This document shows, piece after piece, positions 8,497-17,827 of a stretch of DNA of 64,000 nt (positions are counted from its first letter, which is position 1; each line of letters begins with the position of its first letter). This DNA is from Psychrobacillus psychrodurans (GTDB taxonomy: Bacteria; Bacillota; Bacilli; Bacillales_A; Planococcaceae), in contig FOUN01000007.1 of assembly GCA_900114885.1 (NCBI GenBank), forward strand, positions 62,001-126,000, in the 5' to 3' direction. A model generated the notes under the pieces. It ran no database searches. It had not been told where the DNA came from and was given only the letters and a program-made list of their open reading frames with translations. Made by a program: the position numbers and the translations under genes.

Positions 8497-8679
8497 AGTC
8501 TTTCTTAATCGCTTGTGCAATTATTCTTTTTCTAGCGCATAGCCCCTCGAGTCGCTTCAAGATTTTAGAAAAGGCAAATAACTCCTTTACGTGAAGTTCT
8601 TCCATTACTTGACAGGGGTCAGTCGTTACGACACGATGTCGCGAACTGAGACTAACTACCAAAGCACAGCATTAGCTCT

Positions 8680-10332
8680 TTACTCTTTGTCAGCCCATTT
8701 TAAATCCATGTATCCAACTGGATGTCTTACGATTCCTGAAATTGTTGGTTTTTCAAGTGTCACTTGATTGTAATAGTGAACTGGGAAAATAGGCATTTCA
8801 TCCATTAATAACGCGTCTGCTTGGATTAGCATTTCCCAACGTTTTACTTCGTCTGTTTCCTTTTTAATATCGGCAATTAGTTTATCAAACTCTGCATTCG
8901 ACCATGTCGTACGATTCATAGAAGAATCTGTAATGAAGCTTTCTAATGCATTCACTGGATCAGCATAGTCAAATAAGAAGGAAGAACGAGACAATTGATA
9001 TTTAAACTCTTTTTGCTCGGTCGCAAACACACTTGCTTCTACATTTTGTAGTGTTACATCTACTCCTAACACTTCTTTAAATTTACTTTGCAACGCTTCT
9101 GCTATTTTCTTATGGGTATCACTTGTAGAATAAGTTAAATTTACTTCTGGTAACACTGTGTAACCCTCTTCTGCCATACCTTCAGCTAAAAGCGTTTTTG
9201 CTTTTTCTGCATCAAAACCTACAAGCTTACCTGCTGTTTCTCTGAATTCTTTACCATCTGGACCTACAAATCCGTAAGGAATAAAGCCTTCCGCTGGTTT
9301 TTCACCATTCTTTGTTACAAACTCGACGATTTCTTGTTGATCAACAGCCATACCAAAAGCTTGACGGATTTTTTTATTCGTAAAAGGCTCTTGTGAAACA
9401 TTAAAGCGATAGAAATATAGTCCTGCCTGGTCTTCATTTTTAAGTTCAGGGTCATTCATTAACTGATCTGCTAATTCAGATGGTACACCCGACACATCTA
9501 ATTCCCCTGTTTCGTACATTTGGTATTCTGTATTGGAGTCATCTACCATTGCCCATTCTACTGTATCAAGCTTCACAGTATCTGCATCCCAATAGTTTTC
9601 ATTTTTTGCAAATGTAAAGCTAACATCATGTTCCCATGCAGTTAACTTGAACGGACCGTTCCCTACGAATGTATCTGCTTCAGTAAACCACGTTGCATTC
9701 TCTGTAGCTACTTTCTCATTCACTGGGAAGAAACTAGGGTTTGTAATAATATTCAAGAATGCTTCGGTTGGAGCATTCAACTTCACTTCAAATACTTTTT
9801 CCTCTAATGCTTTAATAGCAACATCCTCAGCCGTACCTTCCCCACTATTATAAGCTTCAGCTCCATCAATGAAATATGCCAAAAATGCTGCCGGAGACGC
9901 CGTTTCCGGATTTAACATATGCAACCATCCGTAGACGAAGTCACTTGCTAATACAGGCTCACCATTAGACCATTTCGCATCATCTCGAATTGTAAATGTA
10001 TATGTCAGTCCATCTTCTGTTACATCAATTTTTTCAGCTGTCGCAGGCTCCGCCACATGGTCTTTTGAAAGTCGTACAAGTCCTTCCATTAAATTATTCA
10101 GTGCATTCCAAGAAACTGCATCAAATCCTACAGATGGATCAAATGAGGTTGGCTCATTTCCATTATTTAATTTGAGTACTTTTTCTGTTTCCGTTTCTGC
10201 TGCAGTTTCCTTCTCTTCTCCTTCATTACCTGTATTAGTTTTCGGTGTTTCACCCGCATCTTTCGTGGCTGTACAAGCACTTAACACAAGGACAAATAAC
10301 GCTACTACAAATAATGATAACCATTTCTTCAT
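8680..10332 (-). CDS. dppE: DppE-like oligopeptide-binding lipoprotein
   Basis: This is the extracellular solute-binding protein of the peptide importer (SBP family 5). I start it at the ATG at 10332 (MKKWLSLFVV), behind GGGGGA. The 550-residue protein has a lipoprotein signal with lipobox VLSAC (Cys near 20), a low-complexity Thr/Glu-rich linker, then the domain with NEPTSFDPSVGFDAV and TYTFTIRDDAKWSNGEPV. In B. subtilis the homologue binds murein tripeptide; the same ligand is likely here from the gene context. Confidence 0.93.
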   Translation of the reverse strand: MKKWLSLFVVALFVLVLSACTATKDAGETPKTNTGNEGEEKETAAETETEKVLKLNNGNEPTSFDPSVGFDAVSWNALNNLMEGLVRLSKDHVAEPATAEKIDVTEDGLTYTFTIRDDAKWSNGEPVLASDFVYGWLHMLNPETASPAAFLAYFIDGAEAYNSGEGTAEDVAIKALEEKVFEVKLNAPTEAFLNIITNPSFFPVNEKVATENATWFTEADTFVGNGPFKLTAWEHDVSFTFAKNENYWDADTVKLDTVEWAMVDDSNTEYQMYETGELDVSGVPSELADQLMNDPELKNEDQAGLYFYRFNVSQEPFTNKKIRQAFGMAVDQQEIVEFVTKNGEKPAEGFIPYGFVGPDGKEFRETAGKLVGFDAEKAKTLLAEGMAEEGYTVLPEVNLTYSTSDTHKKIAEALQSKFKEVLGVDVTLQNVEASVFATEQKEFKYQLSRSSFLFDYADPVNALESFITDSSMNRTTWSNAEFDKLIADIKKETDEVKRWEMLIQADALLMDEMPIFPVHYYNQVTLEKPTISGIVRHPVGYMDLKWADKE

Positions 10333-10387
10333 TCTAGTTCCCCCTTTGTAATTTATATGTGAATGCACTTACGCGCGCTCATCCTAT

Positions 10388-11512
10388 TCAAGATAACTCT
10401 TGTAATACTTTTGCACGTTCGTCTTGAAGCCAACAGTCAACCGCATGTGTATCAGATTTTGTTGTCGTAGAAGGATATACATGATCGCATACTTCCATCG
10501 CATACGGACATCTTGCCGTGAAAGGACATCCTTGCGGTGGCGAAAATAAATCTGGTGGTGTTCCTTCAATTGGCTGTAGCTCTTCTTCAACCAAATCCAG
10601 ACGTGGTACTGAATTTAAAAGTCCTTTCGTATATGGATGCTCTGGTGTGTAAAATATTGCACGCTTATCACCAATTTCTACTATTTTCCCTGCATACATT
10701 ACTGCTATTCGATCAGCTATTTTTGCAACGACTCCTAAATCATGAGTAATTAAAATAATCGATATATCTGTTTTTTGCTGAATCTCCTCAAAGAGTTCTA
10801 AAATTTGTGCTTGGATCGTTACATCGAGTGCTGTTGTTGGTTCATCTGCAATCAATAGCTCAGGTTCACAAATTAGCGCAATGGCAATTACGATTCGTTG
10901 ACGCATTCCACCAGAAAATTGATGAGGAAATTGCTTTAAACGTTCTGTAGGATTAGGTATCCCTACTAATTCCAACATTTCTATTGCTTTTTGCTTTGCA
11001 TCCTGTTTACTTACTTTTTTATGTGTCCGAAGTCCTTCAGTTAACTGCTCCCCTATCGTGAGAGTTGGGTTTAGTGCAGTCATTGGATCTTGGAAAATCA
11101 TTGATATATCAACGCCTTGAATTTTCCGCAGTTGCGGCTTCGACATATTCGTCAATTCTTTCCCTTTAAAAAGAACTCGGCCATTCTTAATAATTCCAGC
11201 AGGCTTTGGTATTAACCCCATAATCGCATTAGAAGTAACGCTTTTTCCACATCCCGATTCACCCACTATTGCAAGTGTTTCCCCTTGATGTAAATCGAAA
11301 CTAACCCCTCTAACCGCTTCAACCTCTCCACCATATGTTCGAAAAGAAACCTGAAGATTATTTACCTGTAGTACTTTTACATCTGACCTAACTTTCTTTG
11401 ACTTCTTTCTATTCTTTTGCACCCCAGAGGTACCTACTGGAAGAGATTTATCTACTTCATCAACTCGCTCTTTTATTTGTTCCTTTGCATGATCTAATTG
11501 ATGTTCATTCAT
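10388..11512 (-). CDS. dppD: DppD peptide ABC transporter ATP-binding protein with N-terminal extension
   Basis: This is the first ATPase of the importer. The 374-residue protein has Walker [10 protein letters not shown] (about 86), [15 protein letters not shown], Walker [13 protein letters not shown] and the C-terminal [12 protein letters not shown] extension. A lysine- and acid-rich tail of about 45 residues precedes the usual start of the domain ([11 protein letters not shown]). The ATG at 11512 sits 8 bases after AGGAGG within the end of dppC, so the extension appears to be translated. It lies 5 bases after dppC. Confidence 0.92.
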   Translation of the reverse strand: MNEHQLDHAKEQIKERVDEVDKSLPVGTSGVQKNRKKSKKVRSDVKVLQVNNLQVSFRTYGGEVEAVRGVSFDLHQGETLAIVGESGCGKSVTSNAIMGLIPKPAGIIKNGRVLFKGKELTNMSKPQLRKIQGVDISMIFQDPMTALNPTLTIGEQLTEGLRTHKKVSKQDAKQKAIEMLELVGIPNPTERLKQFPHQFSGGMRQRIVIAIALICEPELLIADEPTTALDVTIQAQILELFEEIQQKTDISIILITHDLGVVAKIADRIAVMYAGKIVEIGDKRAIFYTPEHPYTKGLLNSVPRLDLVEEELQPIEGTPPDLFSPPQGCPFTARCPYAMEVCDHVYPSTTTKSDTHAVDCWLQDERAKVLQELS

Positions 11513-11517
11513 CCAAT

Positions 11518-12465
11518 CTACCTCCTCAGCTTCGGATCTAGAGCATCCTGCAGTCCATCCCCTAGCACATTAAATGCAAACATTGTTAAAGAAATAAACA
11601 ATGCAGGGAAGAATAAACGCCACCAATGACCAGATAAAATAACAGGAAGCGCATCATTTGCCATTACACCCCAGCTCGCAAATGGGGCCGCTATTCCTAA
11701 GCCTAAAAAACTTAGAAATGCTTCTGCAAAAATAGCACTCGGAACTGTAAGTGTCATCTGAACTATAATAGGACCCATCGTATTCGGTAATAAGTTTTTC
11801 CGGATAATTCTAGAGCTCTTCGCACCAAACGACTTGGATGCTGTGACGAACTCATAATTTTTTATTTGTAATACCTGTCCTCGTACAATTCGAGCCATCC
11901 CTACCCATCCAGTTACTGTAAGAGCAACAATAATGGTCGTCAAACTTGCACCCATTATAACCATCAATAGTATGACTACTAACAAATGTGGTAATCCATA
12001 AAGCACTTCTACCACACGCATCATGAAGGAATCTGTGCGTCCACCTTTATATCCACTAATACCGCCGTAAATAATGCCAATAAAGAAATCAATTAGTGCA
12101 GCCATCACTCCAACAAATATGGAAATACGGGCACCGTACCAGGTTCTTGTAAATACGTCTCGTCCTGCTTCATCTGTACCAAACCAATGAGCTGCGGATG
12201 GAGGCTGATTTTGACTAGGGTAATCAGTAGCTGTAACTGAATAGGGAGAAAAAATAGGACCAAATACCGCGAAAAGCATTAGTAAAATAAGAAAGATTAA
12301 TCCTCCCATCGCCAATTTATTTTTTCGTAAACGGCGCCAAGCATCCTTCCAATAGGATAATGAGGGTCTAACAACTGTTTCTGCACTGCCCTGCTTCTTC
12401 GGAAGAGGTCGAAACCATTCATCCTTAACATGCTGAGGGGACACTACTTCTTGTGAATTTGTCAT
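11518..12465 (-). CDS. dppC: DppC peptide ABC transporter permease
   Basis: This integral membrane permease has 315 residues. A cytoplasmic N-terminal tail of about 50 residues is followed by a first membrane helix (about 52-73) and a BPD_transp_1 core with FGTDEAGRDVFTRTWYGARIS and several helices. The EAA loop motif reads SFGAKSSRIIRKNLLPN (about 208-224). It pairs with DppB to form the pore. The start overlaps the dppB stop in a TAATG arrangement. Confidence 0.93.
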   Translation of the reverse strand: MTNSQEVVSPQHVKDEWFRPLPKKQGSAETVVRPSLSYWKDAWRRLRKNKLAMGGLIFLILLMLFAVFGPIFSPYSVTATDYPSQNQPPSAAHWFGTDEAGRDVFTRTWYGARISIFVGVMAALIDFFIGIIYGGISGYKGGRTDSFMMRVVEVLYGLPHLLVVILLMVIMGASLTTIIVALTVTGWVGMARIVRGQVLQIKNYEFVTASKSFGAKSSRIIRKNLLPNTMGPIIVQMTLTVPSAIFAEAFLSFLGLGIAAPFASWGVMANDALPVILSGHWWRLFFPALFISLTMFAFNVLGDGLQDALDPKLRR

Positions 12466-13400
12466 TAGGCATCCCCCTCCTTACGGTGTAATTTTATGCG
12501 TGGGTCCAGTAATCCATAGACAATATCTACAATGAAAAGCATGAACACCAGAAATGCGCTATAAAACACAGTTGTCCCCATTATTACTGGATAATCTCGG
12601 TTATTAATACTCTCTACGAAATATTTGCCCATTCCTGGAATAGCAAAAATACGCTCGATTACAAAAGTTCCTGTTAGTATTCCCGCAAGCATAGTCCCCA
12701 AAATAGTCACTACTGGCATAAGTGCATTTCTTAATGCATGGCGGATAATTATCCTTACTGGTGATAATCCTTTTGCACGAGCCATTTTTATATAATCCTG
12801 TGTTAGCACTTCCAACATACTAGATCTAGTTAAACGAGCAATGATAGCTGTAGGCCCTGTTGCAAGAGCTATTACGGGCAATACCATATGTAACGGACTA
12901 GACCAGGTTGCCGCCGGAAGCAAGTCCCAAGTAACGGCAAGTTGTTGGATAAGTAATGTAGCAAGGACGAAGTTAGGAACAGATATACCAATAACTGCAA
13001 ATGTCATAGCAAAATAATCTATTAGACCATTATGTCGAAGAGCAGCAATCGTTCCTAGTATTATTCCTGATAGCAAAGCTACTAAAATAGTGACCATCCC
13101 AAGTTCAAAGGAGATTGGAAATCCCCGTGCCAACAAATCATTTACAGATTCATTTGGTTTTTTAATCGAAGGACCAAAGTCAAATGTGACAATAGATTTT
13201 AAATAGCTTAAATATTGAACATGAAGTGGTTCATCCAATTTATAAAACTTTTCTAAGTTTGCTTGAATAGTAGGATTAGTCGTCCGCTCTCCTTCAAATG
13301 GAGAACCTGGTATTAAGTGCATCAATACGAAAGTCAATGTCGCGATGATTAAAATCGTTGCAATCATCATGAGAAAACGCTTAATAATATATTTCTGCAT
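12465..13400 (-). CDS. dppB: DppB peptide ABC transporter permease
   Basis: This 311-residue permease of the OppB/DppB type has about six membrane helices. The first spans residues 7-29, and the exported motif SPFEGERTTNPTIQANL follows. The EAA loop is KMARAKGLSPVRIIIRHALRNAL (about 200-222), with the conserved family ending DIVYGLLDPRIKL. It starts 12 bases after dppA and overlaps dppC by one base. Confidence 0.93.
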   Translation of the reverse strand: MQKYIIKRFLMMIATILIIATLTFVLMHLIPGSPFEGERTTNPTIQANLEKFYKLDEPLHVQYLSYLKSIVTFDFGPSIKKPNESVNDLLARGFPISFELGMVTILVALLSGIILGTIAALRHNGLIDYFAMTFAVIGISVPNFVLATLLIQQLAVTWDLLPAATWSSPLHMVLPVIALATGPTAIIARLTRSSMLEVLTQDYIKMARAKGLSPVRIIIRHALRNALMPVVTILGTMLAGILTGTFVIERIFAIPGMGKYFVESINNRDYPVIMGTTVFYSAFLVFMLFIVDIVYGLLDPRIKLHRKEGDA

Positions 13401-13412
13401 CCAAAATCCCCC

Positions 13413-14237
13413 TTAACAGAATTTAGCTTGTAACGCTAATTCCACCATAACAAGCATTGCTCGGTAAGCCTCTAATATATCTTTAGCTTTAAACTTCACC
13501 GTTGTAGTCCCTTCTATAATTTCACAACCTGGCATTAAAGCTGCCCACTCCGCTTGACCGTAGTTAACAAATTCGATTCGTAATATCGGGTTTTCAGGTG
13601 GTGTTAGAGGTTTTATTTGCTCTCGTTTTTCAATAGCCTCGGCTACTTTTTCTCTAAGCAAGGCATGTGATTTTAGAGGGTGTAACGTTTTTACAGCTGA
13701 ACGAGAAATAGACTCTTTCATCACTGCAGTTACTACGCCGGGTAAAAGATCTTGCGCTTCCCTACAGGCACCGTCGTCTCCTGCCACCATAATAACAGGC
13801 ACCCCATAATAGCCTGCTACGTAAGCATTTAATCCAAGTTCTCCAACCACTACATCATTTATGTACATATTCCGAACCCCAAAAATCATCGAGTGACTCA
13901 TGACACCCGGTTGTCCAGCACGCGAATGATAACCAGCGAACACTGCTCCTAAATACGTTTCGTCTAGCGCATGCACCATTGAATAAGGCTTAAAATCTCC
14001 TGTAATTAAGGATGCATCTGGATGTAATTCTTCTACGAGAAGATTATTCATCTTAGAATGACTGTCATTGACTAATATTTCTTTTATACCTTTTGATATA
14101 GCACCTTCTACAATTGCATTAGCTTCCTGGGTCATTATACGTCTCGCCCGTTCGTAATTATGCTTATTAGACTCTACAAACGTATAGTCTGGTAAACCAG
14201 TAATCCCTTCCATATCGACTGATAAAAATAACTTCAT
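13413..14237 (-). CDS. dppA: DppA D-aminopeptidase (M55)
   Basis: This is a zinc D-amino acid-specific aminopeptidase that acts on D-Ala-containing peptides. I start it at the ATG at 14237 (MKLFLSVDMEGITG), just after GGGGGAG, giving 274 residues. The SVDMEG metal motif (Asp8, Glu10), HSRAGQPGVMSHS (His near 103-114) and the GDDG stretch are family hallmarks. It is the first gene of the dpp-ykf operon, as in B. subtilis. Confidence 0.95.
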   Translation of the reverse strand: MKLFLSVDMEGITGLPDYTFVESNKHNYERARRIMTQEANAIVEGAISKGIKEILVNDSHSKMNNLLVEELHPDASLITGDFKPYSMVHALDETYLGAVFAGYHSRAGQPGVMSHSMIFGVRNMYINDVVVGELGLNAYVAGYYGVPVIMVAGDDGACREAQDLLPGVVTAVMKESISRSAVKTLHPLKSHALLREKVAEAIEKREQIKPLTPPENPILRIEFVNYGQAEWAALMPGCEIIEGTTTVKFKAKDILEAYRAMLVMVELALQAKFC

Positions 14238-14283
14238 ATTACTCCCCCATATCATTCTATTTTTCTTTTTGAAAACCGAAATA

Positions 14284-14313
14284 ATTATAAACTTTATCAA
14301 AATATACTGAAAA
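14284..14313 (-). promoter_or_regulatory. Putative promoter of the dpp-ykf operon
   Basis: On the minus strand TTTTCA (14313-14308) is followed after 18 bases by a perfect TATAAT (14289-14284), 46 bases before dppA. The -35 is weak, which suits a regulated promoter. A CodY-like box overlaps it. Confidence 0.5.
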
Positions 14314-14315
14314 TT
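14301..14315 (-). promoter_or_regulatory. CodY-like box at the dpp-ykf promoter
   Basis: The minus strand reads AATTTTCAGTATATT, which matches 13 of 15 positions of the CodY consensus AATTTTCWGAAAATT. It overlaps the -35 region. CodY is the known nutritional repressor of dpp in B. subtilis, so repression in amino-acid-rich conditions is a reasonable inference. Confidence 0.6.
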
Positions 14316-14392
14316 ACAATATATCTAAATACATAGATATTATTTTATGCGAATACTTTAAAAGAAAATGTAAGGCTTTTAGTAAGTTAAAT

Positions 14393-14429
14393 AAAAAAAG
14401 CAAATGCACTTTTTACAAAAGGCATTTGC
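14393..14429 (-). terminator. Terminator after the CotD-like gene
   Basis: The 8-bp stem arms 14422-14429 and 14400-14407 are followed on the minus strand by seven Ts (14399-14393). It separates the coat protein gene from the dpp promoter. Confidence 0.8.
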
Positions 14430-14473
14430 TCGTACTTTCTAAATAACGTAGAAGAAACTACAATATCGATGAA

Positions 14474-14827
14474 TTATCTATTCTGACCTGGGAAGAACTG
14501 TTGCTGTCCGAATTGTTGTTGCCCAAACTGTTGTCCAAATGGCTGACCAAAAGATTGTTGTGGAAACTGTCCTTGTTGCATAGGAAATGCCTGTTGGCTT
14601 CCAGGTGCCATTACATTTTGGTTGGTCACTGTGTAAAAATGTTGAGGGACGTTTACGATATGTTCTCTATTCACATTTACAATTGGGTGGATAACAGGTT
14701 GCATTCTTGGTGAGAACGAATCACGCACTCGGTATTGCGGGGGACAAACAACTGGTTGCGCAGCTGGTTGATGCCACTGCGTTTGATGACAGGAATTACA
14801 GGAACAGGGTTGACGATGTTGATTCAT
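14474..14827 (-). CDS. CotD-like spore coat protein with Gln-rich tail
   Basis: I start this at the ATG at 14827 (MNQHRQPCSCNSC), 8 bases after AAGGAGGTG, giving 117 residues. A Cys/His/Gln-rich N-terminus is followed by a middle section (VRDSFSPRMQPVIHPIVNVN) with the HPIV/NVNREH style of inner coat protein CotD. The tail is Gln-Phe-Gly-rich, with FGQQ-type units repeated from about residue 85. CotD membership is judged by motif style only. Expression in the mother cell during sporulation is expected. Confidence 0.65.
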   Translation of the reverse strand: MNQHRQPCSCNSCHQTQWHQPAAQPVVCPPQYRVRDSFSPRMQPVIHPIVNVNREHIVNVPQHFYTVTNQNVMAPGSQQAFPMQQGQFPQQSFGQPFGQQFGQQQFGQQQFFPGQNR

Positions 14828-15007
14828 GGTTAATTCACCTCCTTCTTGCACTACTATTAGTAAATGCAAGAGGACAGCAAGCAAACTAGACAAACATCTC
14901 CATTAAATTAAAAATAAAAATTGCTATTTTAGCTTTCATTACGAAATAGAAGTTTCAATATCATCTAAAATGGAAATACTTAAAAGAATCGGGACAAAGT
15001 GTATTGG

Positions 15008-15035
15008 TTGATTTGATACCATTTTATAGTATAGT
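15008..15035 (+). promoter_or_regulatory. Possible promoter of the betaine transporter gene
   Basis: TTGATT (15008-15013) and TATAGT (15030-15035) are spaced by 16 bases, 33 bases before the start codon. This is a moderate match to the sigma-A consensus. Confidence 0.4.
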
Positions 15036-15068
15036 TAACTGTTTAACTTTAATTATGTAGGGGGAAAC

Positions 15069-16562
15069 ATGAAAAAATTATCAAAGGTATTTTATATTAC
15101 AATGAGTTTAATAGTTTTAGCGGTCGGTTACGGGGCTTTAGCTCCCGCAAGTTTCGAGGCTATTACCACAACTATTAAGAATTTTGTTGCTTCGTCATTT
15201 GGTTGGTACTACATGATACTTATGACGTTTATGCTAGCGTTAAGCATTTTCTTCATCTTTAGTCCATACGGAAAAATCCGACTCGGAAAAGATACAGATC
15301 GTCCACAGTTTTCAACTATTACTTGGATTGCTATGCTATTTTCTGCCGGTATGGGAATTGGGCTTGTCTTTTATGGTGCTGCTGAACCTTTATCACATTA
15401 TGCCATCGATCCTGCGACAACAGAGCCAAATACTAGTGCAGCTTTTAAAGAATCACTCCGCCAAACTTTCTTCCACTGGGGATTCCATGTTTGGGCAATG
15501 TATGGAGTAGTTGCCCTGTCTCTTGCTTTCTTTCAGTTCCGCAAAGGGGAACCAGGCTTAATTTCTTCTACATTGAAGCCGATTTTCGGCAAAAAGATGG
15601 AAGGCCCTTGGGGTACACTTGTGGATGTGCTAGCTGTTTTCGCTACAGCGTTCGGTGTTGCTACTTCTCTCGGATTCGGTGCAGTTCAAATTAACGGAGG
15701 GTTAAATTACTTATTCGGCTTTAAAATTGGGATTATGTCTCAAATTATCATTATAGCGGTTGTCACTGTTCTTTTCGTAATGTCCGCTTGGTCAGGATTA
15801 AGTAAAGGGATAAAATATTTATCCAATACGAATTTGATATTGGCTCTTGCTCTACTTGGGTTTGTCATCATACTTGGACCAACATTATTAATTTTTGATA
15901 TGTTAACGGATTCTTTTGGGGGTTATTTGGCAAATATCGTACAAATGAGCTTCCGAACGTCTCCATTAAATGCTGGACATCGTGAATGGCTTAATAACTG
16001 GACTATCTTCTATTGGGCATGGTGGATTTCTTGGGCACCATTTGTTAGTATGTTCATCGCTCGAGTTTCTAAAGGACGCACGATTCGCGAGTTTGTCACA
16101 GGTGTTCTTGTAGCTCCTACTATACTAGGAGCCTTTTGGTTTTCGGCTTTTGGTACGACAGCAATCGATTTTCAAAAAAGAGGAGTTTCCGACTTAGCTC
16201 AAGCCTCGACCGAATTGACGATTTTTGAAATGTTCAACCTGATGCCCCTCTCTACCGTTATTTCTGTATTTGCAGTTATATTAATTAGTTCCTTTTTCAT
16301 TACTTCAGCAGATTCTGCTACTTTCGTTCTTGGTATGCAGTCGACAAATGGATCACTGACACCACCGAACAAAGTAAAGCTTGCTTGGGGATTTGCACTA
16401 TCTGTAATTGCAATTATATTGTTATCCGTTAATGGGTTGGATGCATTGCAAAATACAATAATTATTGCTGCCTTACCATTTTCGTTTGTAATGCTACTAA
16501 TGATTATTTCGCTTTTGAAGGCATTAAAAGCAGAAGCAAAAGCAATGAAAATAAAAAAATAA
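15069..16562 (+). CDS. opuD: BCCT-family glycine betaine transporter (OpuD-like)
   Basis: This is a sodium-coupled uptake system for glycine betaine or related osmolytes. The 497-residue protein has about 12 membrane helices. The family signature is WAWWISWAPFVSMFIARVSKGRT (about 318-340, split here only for description), and AGMGIGLVFYGAAEPL lies near residues 93-108. It has a solitary position, its own ribosome site (AGGGGG) and terminator. The substrate assignment to betaine rests on family resemblance; choline or carnitine cannot be excluded. Confidence 0.88.
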   Translation: MKKLSKVFYITMSLIVLAVGYGALAPASFEAITTTIKNFVASSFGWYYMILMTFMLALSIFFIFSPYGKIRLGKDTDRPQFSTITWIAMLFSAGMGIGLVFYGAAEPLSHYAIDPATTEPNTSAAFKESLRQTFFHWGFHVWAMYGVVALSLAFFQFRKGEPGLISSTLKPIFGKKMEGPWGTLVDVLAVFATAFGVATSLGFGAVQINGGLNYLFGFKIGIMSQIIIIAVVTVLFVMSAWSGLSKGIKYLSNTNLILALALLGFVIILGPTLLIFDMLTDSFGGYLANIVQMSFRTSPLNAGHREWLNNWTIFYWAWWISWAPFVSMFIARVSKGRTIREFVTGVLVAPTILGAFWFSAFGTTAIDFQKRGVSDLAQASTELTIFEMFNLMPLSTVISVFAVILISSFFITSADSATFVLGMQSTNGSLTPPNKVKLAWGFALSVIAIILLSVNGLDALQNTIIIAALPFSFVMLLMIISLLKALKAEAKAMKIKK

Positions 16563-16563
16563 C

Positions 16564-16598
16564 AAAAATGCCAAGGGTTTTATTCCCTTGGCATTTTT
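16564..16598. terminator. Bidirectional terminator after opuD
   Basis: A perfect 14-bp stem (16564-16577 and 16585-16598) with a 7-base loop and A/T runs on both sides. It ends the transporter transcript and could also serve the minus-strand operon that stops at 16712. Confidence 0.85.
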
Positions 16599-16711
16599 GT
16601 TAAGTTACTTTCTTACCCATTATCAAATGAGATGCGAGAAAGAAAGTTATATTTTACTCGTTTACAGTCTTCAACAAATGAGTATGGAATGTAATCGAGA
16701 TGTTACACAGA

Positions 16712-17812
16712 TTAACCCCAAACTTCTTTAGAGATATCAACAATATATTTTAGTTTTTCCCATTGTTGTTCTTCGGTAAGCTTATTACCGTGATGGGTGG
16801 AAGCAAAGCCGCATTGAGGACTAATACTTAGTTGCTCTAATGGTACATATTGAATTGCTTCTTCAATTCGAGCAAGAATGTTGTCCTTGTTTTCTAATTC
16901 ACCTGTTTTAGAGGTGAAAATACCTAAAACTACTTTTGCTCCTCCGTTTGGTATATGAGCAAGGGGCTGAAAATCTCCAGAACGATTATCATCGTATTCT
17001 AAGAAGAATCCATCCACTTTTTCTTTTGCAAATAATGTCGGAGCTATCAAAGCATAGCTTCCACCAAAAGCCCAAGTAGATTGATAGTTTCCACGGCATA
17101 GATGTGTCGTGACTACTAAGTCTGCTGGTTTACTTTCTAGGATACCATTGACGACCCTTAGAGCGAGATCTATTAAGTATTCTCTTTCTCCTTCTTTATA
17201 TGGAATATCTGGAGAAGAAAGACCTGCAATATAAACATCGTCAATTTGTAAATATCTAACTCCTGCCTTATAAAAGGCTTGTATAGTTTCTTGATAAGCA
17301 GCAATTACATCCTTTGCAAATTCTTCTACATCTGGATAGACTTTCTCATCTCGGATTCCAGGATGGAACAATTGGTTAGGACTTGGGATAGTTTGTTTGG
17401 CAACAGCACGACCAGCTACAATCTCATTAAAATCAATAAAGTCTTGGATAAATGGATGATCTGGGTTGAAAGAGATTTTGCCGATATTGCGAACTTCGTA
17501 TTTCTCTGTTTCTATCCCTTCAAATATATACCCTTTTTCGGGTACATACCCTTCAAAACCATTTAAATGCTCTAAGAAGTCTAAATGCCACCAGTCGCGA
17601 CGAAACTCTCCATCTGTCACAAGCTCTAGACCTACCTCGATTTGCTTATCAACGATTCTTTGAATTTCTTTAGTTTCAACTGCTTTTAATTGTTCTCTAG
17701 TAATCGTTCCCTCCTTGTATTCTTTTCTCGCGGTTAATAAACTTTCTGGCCTTAACAAACTTCCTACATGGTCTGCTCTAAATGGTGCTTGAATAGCTGT
17801 TTTAACTGGCAA
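16712..17812 (-). CDS. MetE-like cobalamin-independent methyltransferase (YxjG/YxjH family)
   Basis: This protein corresponds to the catalytic C-terminal half of methionine synthase MetE, as in B. subtilis YxjG/YxjH, and probably methylates homocysteine. I prefer the TTG at 17812, 9 bases after AAGGAG; the ATG at 17821 directly abuts that site. Counted from the TTG, the zinc ligands are His237/Cys239 (HLC), Glu272 and Cys334 (SPQCGF). It follows the cyclase gene by 15 bases, and both sit behind the SAM-I riboswitch at 18655-18758. The methyl donor is not known from sequence. Confidence 0.88.
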   Translation of the reverse strand: MPVKTAIQAPFRADHVGSLLRPESLLTARKEYKEGTITREQLKAVETKEIQRIVDKQIEVGLELVTDGEFRRDWWHLDFLEHLNGFEGYVPEKGYIFEGIETEKYEVRNIGKISFNPDHPFIQDFIDFNEIVAGRAVAKQTIPSPNQLFHPGIRDEKVYPDVEEFAKDVIAAYQETIQAFYKAGVRYLQIDDVYIAGLSSPDIPYKEGEREYLIDLALRVVNGILESKPADLVVTTHLCRGNYQSTWAFGGSYALIAPTLFAKEKVDGFFLEYDDNRSGDFQPLAHIPNGGAKVVLGIFTSKTGELENKDNILARIEEAIQYVPLEQLSISPQCGFASTHHGNKLTEEQQWEKLKYIVDISKEVWG

Positions 17813-17827
17813 TTTATCCATCTCCTT

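Noticed and set aside
8396-8662. In-frame 89-codon extension of ykfA
   Set aside because: The ATG at 8395 has an ideal ribosome site and the protein then matches the S66 family start; the upstream frame has no family similarity.
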